Assembly (NCBI GenBank): GCA_000697355.1
Contig: JNEN01001228.1
Location: 186,001-250,000, forward strand
Reading direction: 5' to 3'
Length of the DNA stretch: 64,000 bases
From: Syncephalastrum monosporum B8922
Taxonomy: Eukaryota > Mucoromycota > Mucoromycetes > Mucorales > Syncephalastraceae
Of this stretch, positions 32,186-43,700 are shown in pieces. The translations under genes and the position numbers were made by a program. Under the pieces are notes generated by a model, which worked only from the letters and a program-made list of their open reading frames with translations, did no database searches and was not told the DNA's origin. The first letter of the stretch is position 1. Every line of letters starts with the position of its first letter.

Positions 32186-33257
32186 TTAGGCAGCGAAGGC
32201 CAAGGCAGCAACAGCGGCGGCAATGAGAATGGATCCAGCGGCAGTGGTACGCGAAGAACCGCTATCGACAGACTGAGCCGTTACGCTCTCATTGGCGTCA
32301 GCCGAGGCGCTGCCGGCCGCAGAGGAACCGGCCGCGCTAGAAACAGCGGAGGATGCACCAGCTGAGGAAGCGCCAGCGGCAGACGAGCTGCTTTGAGCGG
32401 CGCTGCTGCTACCAGCTGAAGCACCAGCTGGAGAAGAGCCATCGGCGGAGGATGCACCAGCAGAAGCACCAGCAGATACACCGGCAGATACACCGGCGGA
32501 GGCGCTAACATTGCCATCGGAAGAGGAAGAGGAGGAGGAGGATGCAGAGTCGCTCGGCTGGGCACCACCAGCCGAGCTGCTATCGCTCGAAGATTGCGAC
32601 GAAGGAGCAGAGGATGAGCTCGAGGAGCCGGAAGAGCTGCCGCTGCTGGGAACGCCTGGGCCGCTGAAGTCACCGGGAACAATACGAGCGCAACCCTTCT
32701 GGGAAATACCACGGTTACAATTGGTTTCCGAGTGCTATTGAGACAATGAACTAGGTGTGAGCTAATGGCGCTACTATAATTTGATAGAAATTTCTCAGAA
32801 TGAAATCACTTACACAGCAGCGGATGCAGTATGTATCGCCAGTAGGTTCGATTAAGTTGACAAAGAAATCGTAGCCTACGCAAGAGGCGCCGTTGGGCGC
32901 TTTAATATCATACTGACCACCATCATCGGACGGGTCAAGTTGGGCCTTGCTGGGATCGATCTGTCCAGTAATCTGGACGTAGTCGTCCGTAGCAACGTAG
33001 TGGGCCGAAAGGATGAAGCCGTCGGGAAGCTTATTGGCATTGGTGGCTTCAGGCGTGTTGCCCATGCAGTAAGCCTGAGCATTCCATTCCGTATTCGAAA
33101 TAATGCGATCTGTGCTGCCGGCAGGGGGCAAGAAGGTACAAAAGTTGGTCGAGTCGACGAGCTGAATAATTTGACCGCCGCCAGCTTGGACCTCACGCGT
33201 AAACATAGAGGCAATCAGAGCAACAGAGCCCACAATGAAACCGAATCGAGGCACCAT
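32186..33257 (-). CDS. Secreted Ser/Ala-rich protein, probably GPI-anchored cell-wall protein
   Basis: Two exons on the minus strand, 33257-32814 and 32734-32186, join in phase 0 and give 330 residues. Residues 1-25 are a signal peptide (FGFIVGSVALIASMFTREVQ). The next 150 residues are a compact domain with several Cys (NFCTFLPP, AYCMGN, ASCVGYDFF, TYCIRCC, TNCNRG, KGCARI) that should pair as disulfides. The second half is almost only Ser, Ala and Gly, fit for O-glycosylation, and ends in a hydrophobic GPI-type tail (GSILIAAAVAALAFAA). Architecture fits a small structural wall protein; the Cys domain resembles fungal domains of unknown function, and no enzyme motif is seen. It is convergent with the chitin deacetylase. 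Confidence 0.85.
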
Positions 33258-33837
33258 GATGAGCAGGAAGGTGGAAAGGGGAAGGGAAAGAGAAAGAGAG
33301 AAAGAGGAACTGTGTGCAAGTGAAAGGAGAGGAGGGGACTTCTGGTTAAGAATATAAAAAATCAGGTGTGCGTAAACTTTTTAACGGCCCTTTAAATTCT
33401 CTTTTTTTGGCCATCTGGGTTATAATGCCTGGTTGCACACTCGCAAATGAGATGTGCCACTCTGGTAAAAAAGCACAGGCACTGTGCAAAAATAGAATCA
33501 CCAGCCTCTCATTCTTGGAGCGCGCGCTATTCGGTTCATCTTGTTTCGCGTCAATGTTTACGATTGGCCCTGTGCCTCGGTCTTTGCACGTCAATTGAAC
33601 TGTGCGAGAAGTGAAACCGCCATTGCCAAGCTATTCATTTTACGATGTTTCTTCATTGCCTAACAATGGTAGCCCAGACATCCCATTTATGACGTGCATC
33701 AAAGGCCACTGCAGCCTTGGTGAATTAGGGGTGATTAAACAGCAGTAAGTAAATGGGAACCAGTTTCACGGTCAGTCAGATAAAAAAAGGTAAAATTGGG
33801 ATAAAAATACTCATCTCACTCTAGCTGAGTGTTTTCG

Positions 33838-33873
33838 ATGCTGGTTATTTGTCTCATGCTGGTTATTTGTCTC
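33838..33873. repeat. 18-bp perfect tandem duplication
   Basis: Two back-to-back copies of ATGCTGGTTATTTGTCTC in the intergenic region. Confidence 0.9.
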
Positions 33874-34153
33874 CCGTATAAGACAATGATATGAGCGCGG
33901 GTTCATTCGGGGAGAAAATAAAGGTCCTTCAATGGAAAATTTGAGCCAAAAGCGAGGCGAAGGCTATTGAAAAGATCCGCAACACAGAGTGAATGGCCAG
34001 AGTTGGTAAAATGGTGCCCCGTTAATTTACTTGAAATGGCACAATTCCCCCACTGTGCTCAAGAGCGAAAGGGTTTCCCAGTGTTGTGTTCCCAACTGTG
34101 TGGTCACTCAAAAAGTCAAAATTGGAAATAAATCACTAAAGGTTTTCCCGAGC

Positions 34154-34154
<1 letters not shown>

Positions 34155-34186
<32 letters not shown>
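34155..34186. repeat. Poly-A run (32 nt)
   Basis: Uninterrupted A run in intergenic DNA. It could be the tail of an old retroposed copy, but no source sequence upstream of it is recognisable. Confidence 0.85.
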
Positions 34187-34188
<2 letters not shown>

Positions 34189-35541
34189 ACCAAGGAGAAA
34201 GGAGGCACGGAGGTTACAGTTCTTGCCTTTGCTGGTGTCTGTGATGGAGCGAGCGACCGTGCGAATGCTTCTAGGCCCTTTGCTATCGTTAATCCATAGA
34301 TGCAACTAGTACCTTGGACCAGTTCTTGAAAGAATAGACAAAAGACAGTTGGCGCTTTTCCATGACCGTTGAACTTTATTGTTTATCAGAGGTTGTACAA
34401 TAATTTTGACCCTTTCTGTCTTTGCTTTCTGGTAATTGCTTGGTAGGTCTAGGCTGAATCATGCACGTGCCAGTGGAGTATTCAGCCAACATTTCCTGTC
34501 AGCTTTATCGCAGAGAGAATTACATGCAGTGCCTTCTCCTTCAGCATAGAAGCACACCACTCGATGACGACCACACGCAATGGCCGAAAGCGCTTTACTT
34601 CCCATCTCCCGGAGCGCCCCGTACCTCGCCCACGGGATCATAAATAGATGTTGGGCGGCTGGGTATATCAAAGTTCATATCATTATGTCCAGCTTATTAT
34701 TGATCAACAGCTGGCAGCATGATTAGTAGTCCGCGCACGTTTTGTCTATCCAGCCGGAATTGGGTCAAAAGTGCGTACTGCCCTTTCTATTATTACTGTT
34801 GCCTTGGCACCTTTGACACGTTATAGCCCGGCTCGCGTTCCTTTTTTCCTAATCCAGAGATATCGTGGGATAAAGTGTTCATTTTATCAGTAGGAAATAG
34901 AAACGTCTGTCGATATTCTTAGAACCACCACAGCTGAACCATGCAATGGCATCAAAATTACCGATCAAGCAGGAGATGGACGGTATTTTTAAACATACGG
35001 CACATACAACAGATATATTGTGTCGCCTCTGATGTCAGCAGTCGGTAATTCATAGAAGCATTGACTATTGCCGCAGCGCCTGAGTTGGAGCCCTTGCTGC
35101 CGCAACGAAGAGTGGCAATTGCTGTGCTCCCTTTCTTCGCATCAGCTCTACCCCCTAATTATTAGTCAGCGCTGTATTTGTCCATTGCTGTATCGAACCA
35201 CTGACCTGGCTCAGCTTGTCGTCTTGCACGTGTGCTGACCTGTTTCTTCGAAGGAGAGGTATGCACCGTTGTCTTTTTGATAAGTGCATGCTTAGTCAAG
35301 TAATAGGGCAGCATTTAATAAAAGCGCTTACCGTCCCTGGGGAGAAAATGAGTCACAATTTAGACAGATACGGGCCGTCTGGCTGCAGAGATGCTCGCAC
35401 GTTGCATGCGTGTGAGATGCAAAGCCACCGACAGATCGATTTGACAGACGCGCGCTGCATGACATAACAGGTGATAGGTATCTTTTTTCACCATGGCCCT
35501 TCTGTCAAGGTATTGAATGGCTTAAATTAAGTTATCCAGTC

Positions 35542-36501
35542 GTGATTGAACAAGTATACAGCGAATGCCCTGACCTTAAGCTTGTTGCTCGTGGCAAGGT
35601 GCGCGATCTGTATGAAGTGGACGACAAATCGCTCCTCTTTGTTGCCACCGACCGTCTGAGCGCATTTGACGTTATCATGCAAAACCCGATTTCTGGGAAG
35701 GGCAAGGTCTTGACAAGCCTATCACTTTTTTGGTTTGACTTGCTGAAGGACGTGCTGCCGAACCATCTCATTACGGCCGATTTTGACCAGATGCCCGCCG
35801 CAGTGCAGAAATACCGTGAGCAGCTCGAGGGCCGGTCTATTCTGGTGAAGAAGATGCGTGTGCTGCCTATCGAGGCCATCGTGCGCGGCTACATTACAGG
35901 CTCGGGATGGAAGGAATACCAAAAGAAGGGCACTATCTGCGACATTTCTCTTCCTGCTGGCCTTGTCGAGAGCCAAAAGCTCCCCGAGGTCCTGTTTACT
36001 CCCAGCACCAAGGCTGATATCGGTGATCATGACGAAAATATTCATCCCTCCAAGATGGCCGAGATTCTGGGTGACAAGGCGCTAGCTGATAAGATCACCG
36101 AAGCTGCTGTGGCCTTGTATACAAAGGCAAGCGACTACGCTGCCACAAAGGGTATTATTATTGCCGATACCAAGTTTGAATTCGGTTTGGATGAGAACAA
36201 TGAGCTCGTCTTGGTCGACGAGGTCCTTACTCCGGGTAAGTAAACAGGTAGTGAAGTAGATCACTTTCTTATCAGAGCCATCATTATCTCGACAGACTCT
36301 TCCCGTTTCTGGCCTGCGTCCAAGTATGAAGCCGGCCGCGGCCAAGAAAGCTTCGACAAGCAGTATGTGCGCAATTACCTCGAGTCTATTGGCTTTGACA
36401 AGAAGAGCAGCATTGAGCTGCCTAATGATGTTATCACGGCCACTCTGGACAAGTATAAGGAAGCCTATCAGCTCCTGACGGGCAAGTCAATTAATCTGTA
36501 A
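35542..36501 (+). CDS. ADE1: Phosphoribosylaminoimidazole-succinocarboxamide (SAICAR) synthetase
   Basis: Exons 35542-36235 and 36296-36501 encode 299 residues of SAICAR synthetase plus a missing N-terminal start. The family marks are clear: VARGKVRDLYEVDDKSLLFV, ATDRLSAFDVIM, EAIVRGYITGSGWKEY, LVDEVLTPDSSRFW and a final QLLTGKSINL. The enzyme joins CAIR and aspartate in step 7 of purine synthesis. The frame begins at a GTG at 35542 just after a CCAG, with a stop not far upstream, so a short first exon carrying the ATG must precede. Splicing the nearby ATG at 35493 to this acceptor gives the wrong phase, so the true first exon is unresolved; a phase-1 donor such as the one after an ATGC near 35408 is one option. 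Confidence 0.93.
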
Positions 36502-37737
36502 TTTCCTCGTGCTTCCCACACTCTCTTGCTTTTGTACAATACATGCTTTATCTTTCGCTATATACTTATTCAGTCAGGCGAGCGGTATGGAGGGGCACTT
36601 ATACATGGCCTAACCAATTAATATCATAGTGATGGATAATATTGCTTTGTTCATGGCTCATCACTCGTCAGGTGATATAAGAATTGGCTATGCGTAAATA
36701 CTTGTACAACCAATGATTCACTGAATCTACAGAAATCTGCAATTGGCTTGCTCACGTGTGTTGTTGATTCTCTTCCTCTATGTTCTCTGCATATCGAATC
36801 ATGATGATCTACGGGATTTTCTTCGTGGCTTTATTCCGGTACAGAAGGAGAATAATGAATAGAGAACAGCAAGGTAAGCTGAAAGATAATGGAGTGTGCT
36901 GCGACCACCATTCGTTAATCCCATTGTGGTCGATATTTCAGCCGCAGGGACATTTTGGTGCGTCATGGCCTGAAAATGCTGTCCTCGCTCAGATATGGCT
37001 AATATATAAACCAGTATTCAGGCGACAGTCGTAGCAACTCATTCACCACATTATACACCGATATATGCTTAATTTAGACGTGCCATTTTCGATCTTTGCT
37101 TAATCATAATAAGCTTAGGCATAAACCTATAAACAAGTAGAGAATACATCCGATACTTTTGGGCATTTGTTAATGTCCGGTAGCTCACTTTTACTGGAGC
37201 AGTACATTCTGAGTCAAGTACGGCTAAATCATGTGTCATCCAAAGAGATATCTTCAACACCTCATATCTCAATACCATTACAAATATGAAAAGAGAGCAC
37301 AACGATGTTGACACAACAGTTAAGTATACAAAGCTCATTAGATTTTGTCTGTCTTCCTTTCTGACATAACTACAACAAAAGCAAAGGGTAAAGAGGAAGT
37401 GGGAAAAGCATACATGAGTGAATGCAAAGCAAGCAGATAAAGATAATTGCTTGATCAGAACATAGACATGACGAAGAAAAAGAAAAGAAATGTGCATAGG
37501 AATATAAGTAAACACGCCAAGATGCGGGAAAACGAGGAAAAAAGGAAAGCCGAAGCAAGGTTGAAAAGAATGTACCAGGATACTAATGTGCTGGTGATGC
37601 TGTTTGTGTTTGTGTATGTATGTATGTGTGTGCGTGTGTGCTTGTGTGCGTGTGTTTGTGTCTTGGTCGTATGCGCGTGTGTGTGGTTGCTGTACGTGCA
37701 GGTGCGTGTTGCATCATAAATGGAATGCGACTGACAT
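36502..37737. other. Spacer between convergent ADE1 and CP2 genes
   Basis: About 1.2 kb, AT-rich, with an imperfect TG/TGTATG microsatellite at about 37605-37690. No credible coding frame. Confidence 0.5.
37605..37690. repeat. Imperfect TG-rich microsatellite
   Basis: TGTGT, TGTATGTATG and GTGCGTGTG units follow each other downstream of the CP2 gene stop. Confidence 0.8.
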
Positions 37738-40700
37738 TTACTGAAGGAGCAACCGTACCGTCCCGTCCGATTTGATCTCCCATTCGACGCCCACTACCAT
37801 ACCGTTCATGAAATATTCCGCCAACACAGAGTCATCCAGAATGATTGCTACGCCATGGTCGGGGCTGTTGCGCAACGTCGTGGTTCTAAACGGGACAGTG
37901 GAGCATGCCATATTCCGTGGTTGACGCCAGAGGACTTCGGAGACTTGGCTGTAATGCAGTGAAAGTAGCGGACACAGTTTGGATATCAGAGAGGGCACCG
38001 ATATGCTTTCTAGGTGGACACGCTGCAGCGGACGTTTGCTGTTCGTACTAGTGGCTGCCAGAGGGTAATCGCTGCTCTCTGTTGGTGATGGTGGCGACTG
38101 GAAGCGCTGATGTTGTGTCGTTTTAATATTGATCAGAAGTGACAGGCCGGTGGAGCGCGGCTGCTGCTGGTGGTGTTGCTGTTGCTGTCGATGTTGCTGC
38201 TGCTGCTGCTCTTCCATGAGAAGATCCGAATACGATCGCTTGCTGTTCAGGCTCGGGTCGGATTTGACGCCGTGTAACAGTACGGAGGATGTCAAAAAAT
38301 GCGGAGACGTCGGGGAGGACGAAGGCTGCGGCAGCGCTGCCATGGAAGACGGTTGCTGTTGCTGCTGCTGTTGCTGCCGAGAATATACCGGAGCTGTCGT
38401 CGCTGATGAAAGAAGAGAAGAGGGTACGGGCGTTTCTCCGTTACTACTCTGATGGCTACTGCTATTGCTGCTGCTGCTACTGCTTAATGTGGTGCTGGCA
38501 GGTAAGGTGGCTGCTGGCGGCTGAGACTGAGACTGCTCAATGGGAAGGGGTTTGCGACAATCCATGTTGGAGGCCATGACAGGCACCTCACAAATGGTGC
38601 TATAAGGTTTGGGTTGATTGTACATGAGCCAAAATGGATGCTGGTGTGGATTGGCCTCGGCATAGACGCGCTCCATGTGCTTTCCGATCTGTTTGGCGTC
38701 GTCCTTATTTTTACGCTCAGCGCCTTTGTCCCGGAACAGTTTGATTTTACAGTAGACTTGTTCAACGTAGTCTCTTTGCAGTGCATCGGTCGCTTCGCCA
38801 TCTGCAGCCTGGAACGTCCCCGCGTATGGTTGCAGAGAAGCGCTCGCAGCTAAGTTGACTGTCACGCGCGTTTCCATATGAGCCCGCAAAGGGATTCCCT
38901 TGACGCCTTTAATGCGTGAAAAATCTGTCGACAAGCAGTTGAATCGAATAAAGGCTTTGGCACCTTGACGTCCGTTCCAGTCAAAGGTGATCCGATCGAA
39001 GCTGGGAAATCGTATGTTTTCGATACCGATACTCTGGTCCTCATCTTTTAAGGGGGAAGCATATATGAATGAGGATCAAAGCAGTTAGTTCTCTTCTATC
39101 CACGATGCTGGAATTTTTTGTAAATAAATTACCCAAAGTAACTGCCCTTGCATCCAACGGACTCTTTTGCTGGCCCAGCCAGAATTTCCAATAATTGAGT
39201 GCGACCTTGCGATGGGATGGCTCGTGGAACATGATTACAAAAGTGCTCGTCATTACCGTGTCATGATGAAGAGTGTCTTGCAGATGTATAGCATATGCTT
39301 GGTTGCGGTTCAGGTAAGTTGTCGGGGATCCTTCACTGATCTGGGTGGCGGCCGTGGACGCTACACAAAAGAAGACGACCATGAATACCGACAAGTAAAT
39401 TTACATTCTTATCTGGTTACCTTGGAGAACGACATTGAAGCGTAACCTAGACAAGAAAAGAAACACGTGTTAAAAAGGCTCCTAACAGATCACCCATTTT
39501 GATTTTGCCTCGCTCTCGCTTATTTTATCGCCACCCGTCAACTTTGCATTGCACAAAGGAACACACAGACAGATACACAGACTTTGTGTACCTGTGTCAC
39601 CACGCTACACCCATCTTTACCCAGACTTATTCTGCCATTTTTCGCTTTCTCTCTCTCTTTGCTCCTGAGCCCTTGTTCAATCACGCTCACACACGCTCGC
39701 ATCCAGATACTCCCGCTCCTCGTGTAGATCTGTACTGGGTCCCGATAACCCCTGACCCAATACGTAATTTGTCCCCCATTTTTTTGTCCCAACATCCGCA
39801 GACTCTCTCGCCCTGTCATCATCCTCCGTTCCCTCCTCCTCCCACACCCCCCATATCCCGGCCTGATTGATATGTTAGACTTACATAGGTGCAATTTGCT
39901 CCATGGACCGTGTCGTAGATGCAGGCGGTGGTGCAGACGTCGCGGTAGGGCAAGGAAAGGGGGATGGCGACGGTGTACCTACCGCAGCGTGGACCGTGCT
40001 AGCAGATGGATAGGAAAGGGACATCGCGGGGGCGCTGCTCGCAGGGTATTCGGTGAACATAGCGGAAGAACGGCGGCGCTTAATGTAGTGTTGATAGGTC
40101 GTGCCGGACGGAAGCGGCGGCGAGAAATCCGAGGACGGGCTTGATTGAACGACAGAGGATGACGGTGATGAATAAAATGGTGTCACAAGACTGCTGTTAT
40201 CATCTGCTTGATATCTGCTATTGTTGCTGTTGGCATGTTGTTGCACGGGTATGACCATACCATTGCTGTTACTGAAAGGACCTGAAGCGACAGCGGCAGC
40301 GGCGGCAGCAGCAGCAGCAACGGCAGCTTCCGAAGGCCATGAAGAAGATGGAAGCGGTAAAGGCGGAGCAACAGGTATGTTGGACGGTGTAGATGGAACA
40401 CGCGGGGCTACTAAGGTAGACCCCGATCCAGTTGTGGCAACGCCGCCAGCAGCACCTGTGTCTTCTTCCTGCTTTATTGCCAGTTTGTCGTTCGGATGAA
40501 ACGACGCGTCGTCGGGAATGTATTCGGCAGCTGCGGGAGAGCGCAGTGGAGACTGTTGCATATGGGCCATGGCAAGGGGTGGTGAAACGAGTGAAAGCTG
40601 TCGTAGATCGATTGCACTGGGAGAATGATTCATATGAAATTGGTGCTGTTGGTGTTGGTGGTATGGGATCGGTGGCATAGCAGGTATAGCTGTCATTCCA

Positions 40701-40777
40701 TGTACAGACGAAGGCGCGCTAAAGACCATATCGTAAGCAGGCTGCCGGTCTGTAGCGCTGCTATCACTAAAATCCAT
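37738..40777 (-). CDS. Grainyhead/CP2-family transcription factor
   Basis: Four exons on the minus strand, 40777-39885, 39446-39421 (26 nt), 39360-39133 and 39044-37738, join in frame to 817 residues. The first 297 residues are disordered, with polyAla, Pro and Ser runs. The CP2 DNA-binding domain begins at the microexon (LRFNVVLQ) and continues with ASTAATQISEGSPTTYLNRN, RKVALNYWKFWLGQQ, FDRITFDWNGRQGAKAFIRF and the most conserved CLSTDFSRIKGVKGIPLRAH and FRDKGAERKNKDD. The C-terminal part is rich in Gln and Ser, and the end (MVVGVEWEIKSDGTVRLLL) fits the ubiquitin-like fold of the family. Fungal CP2 proteins are known in filamentous and early-diverging fungi but are absent from S. cerevisiae; in Neurospora one controls wall remodelling and conidial separation. 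Confidence 0.93.
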
Positions 40778-43700
40778 GATAGAAGAGGTGCTATGAAAAG
40801 AAAAAAAAAGATGGGAAAAGCGGTGTTGTCAGAATTACAATGGAGAGCCCCTTGTTACTTAAAGCAAGAGAAAGAGGGGGAGAAGAAAAGAGAAAGAAAT
40901 TGATGGCGTACGTACCTCTGGTGCAGATTAGATGACGACGATTGTTGAAATGTGTTTGTGCGTGAGGTGGCAGCTGCAATCATGCGCGAAAAAAAAGAGT
41001 GAACTAAAAAGATTATTTTTTTAGAATGAAAAATGTCTTCAACCGTTGTGGCACCGATCGGAACCAACATGATGCCAAACCACTACCAGAACACCACATC
41101 ACGCTACTGCCACTTATATTTCAAAACAAGCAGAACACAGCCCCAACGACTCCTCTCTACAAACCTTTCCGTGTCTGATGATACAAGTTCTTTTAAATTT
41201 GGAATGTTCGACGATTACGTATACGTAAGACAATCCAGACTTGAATGATAGCCAAACAATCAAACTGACAGGGGTAGGGCGGAAAAACAAGAGTAGAGGA
41301 ATAAAGAGGTAGAGAAAAGAAAGAAAGAAAAGAAGAGATGAAACTGAAAAGTAAATTCGACTCCATTATATACGTGTACGCATAGGGAAAAAAAGGGCTA
41401 GATAATTCGTTCTCGGGGAAGGAGAACGACAAAGTAGAGAAAAAATAGTGAGCAACAAATAATGGAGGTAATGAATAGGGTACCATGTGCAGTATTAAAA
41501 CATATATACAGAGGCGGTAACAGAAGAAAAGGGAACACCAAAATCTTTTCCGTGTATGCACGTACCGATGGTTAGACTTGCGGACGGGATAAGGAAATGC
41601 GTGCTAAGTAGTGGTAGAAGCTTCTCATGCGGCTTATTGCCCAGAACAACAGACATGTCTTTAATGCCTAAGAGAGAGGGGCGATCATGTCAAGTGAAAG
41701 CAAAGTTTACAAAATAGGATAAAGCTACCTGACGCAAGGGTAATGTCAGAAATCGCGAGGGGCGACATATACGTGAAAGGGGCATACATAAGGGGATAAT
41801 GACACAGTCAATAATGGAGATCCAGTAATTTGATACACAAGAAAAGAGTCTCCCGCACGACGCAGGTGCTACAAGTGAATGCACGCATTTCGATCGCAAG
41901 AAAATCGAAAGCAGGGCTCGGCAGATCGAAGAAAGTTTTAGGATTTTCTTAAGAGAAAGTTAGACAGACGACACTCTTTATTAAAGTAACGTAAAAAGTT
42001 TGCGGTCTATGCAAGTCTGCACAAAAAATTTTTTCTTGACAAGGGAGGATAGCAGAGAGCCATGGAAACCAACTAGCTGGCGCGAGTGCATTACAAACGC
42101 TGGGCGCACACAAACACGCACCACACACCCACATCCACATTTACACTCATACTCACACATGTACACACGCATACATATCGAAACACATTTGCACACACAA
42201 ATGGGGCAGGAGGCACAAACTCAGTCGGAGCAAACGGAGCACAAACGGGGGCTGGAATACGGATGGGAGGATGTAAAATGGCGAAGCGTATATGTACCTT
42301 TATCGGCCAAGGCGTCTTATAACTGATAGGGGCAAAAAGAGCACAGAATATAACATAGCAAGTGCAAAGTCTCGGGCCGCAGATGCGATGTTTTGTTTCG
42401 TGTAGCCGAAGAAGAGAAATAAAAAATGAAAATGAGTGATGGTCGCAAGTTCTAGGTAACCTTGAGAAAAAAAAAGGAGCTCGACGTTGTGGTACTATAC
42501 CTTTTGTTCAAAAGGAGGATTCCGTATGCTCGATTTGTGCACGTTCACTTGAAGCTAAACAGTCATGCGCGTAGTATGTGTGCACAACTTTAATGCCAGC
42601 CATGGGATGGTCTTCCATCTGTGGGGCTGTTTTTTCATATTGAACTAAAAAAACCACCAAAGCTAATTTTACACAACACGGACAGTAGCTGTTATATGAA
42701 AGTATCTCTCCACTCCCCATTTTGCTCAACGAGAGATACTTCCACTTATCAATGACGTTCTTCATTTGTGAGAGGAGTAGAGGGTTTACATTCTCATTCG
42801 AACTTACTCCCACCTCAAATCACCTCTCCATTAGACAGAAAAGAAACTGATTAGGATCATCCAGGCTCTACAAATAAACCAGAGCTCGGGTGAAAAGCCG
42901 AATACCGGTGCAGCGGATAATTAGCCATCTAAGAGGGGAGAGTTTTGGGGGAGGGGGAAACAAACCAACTATTACGACTCCTACTGTCATTTGGGAAATT
43001 CTTGACGGTTCATCCGCTTATATGAGCCAAGACCTGTATGTTTTCATTAGTCCTGCTGCGCGGGAGGTCAATGATCGCCTCTTTCGGCTGCAAAGGACAG
43101 CTTATTTTTCTTTTGCTAAGCGCTGCGCCCGGTCGATCATTTTTTCCCCAAATGTGCGGGCATACGCACACACAGACACCCGTAAAGAAGAATGGAGAGG
43201 AGCAAATTCAATGTCCTCTCATCCCTTCTGTTGTCATGACTGATCGGGTAAGCACTGCCGTGAGATAACTTTTGCTCCTACTCTACTACCGTCAGCATCT
43301 ATTCGAGATAGTAGAAGAATATCCGACGAAAAAAATATGACATCAGCTCCTAACCGTGTCGTGAAAGAGCAAATCATTGTGGTCCCCCCAAAACAAAAAA
43401 AAAATATTTCTAATGCACATGCAATGCCGCATTGATCTCCTTATGTATCAACATAAACAGCATGTCCATCCGCCCGGAGAAATGGTACCAACTGATGTTT
43501 CGGTAAGTCTGCACACCGTCCAGCAGCGCTTACCGGTTTGTTTTCGCAAGTGTCTATCATGACATATCAATGCACAGATTCTACATATCCTTTTTAGTGA
43601 GTAAGTCCCCTCCTGCATTGTACAATATGCATCCGAGGCACTCATACCTATGATGTTTTATGTACTCCTTCCTCTTTTTCTACAGCATCTCTTCCCCTGA

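Larger units (their letters stand above)
33258..35541. other. 2.3-kb spacer between divergent genes; holds homopolymer and short repeats
   Basis: Promoters of the GPI protein (left) and of ADE1 (right) must lie here. Visible items are an 18-bp tandem duplication at 33838-33873 and an A run at 34155-34186. The missing first exon of ADE1 should lie in the last few hundred bases. No other coding frame is convincing. Confidence 0.45.

Noticed and set aside
35216..35467. 83-codon frame upstream of ADE1 as a separate gene or first exon
   Set aside because: Its end does not splice in phase to the ADE1 acceptor and its sequence has no relation to SAICAR synthetase.
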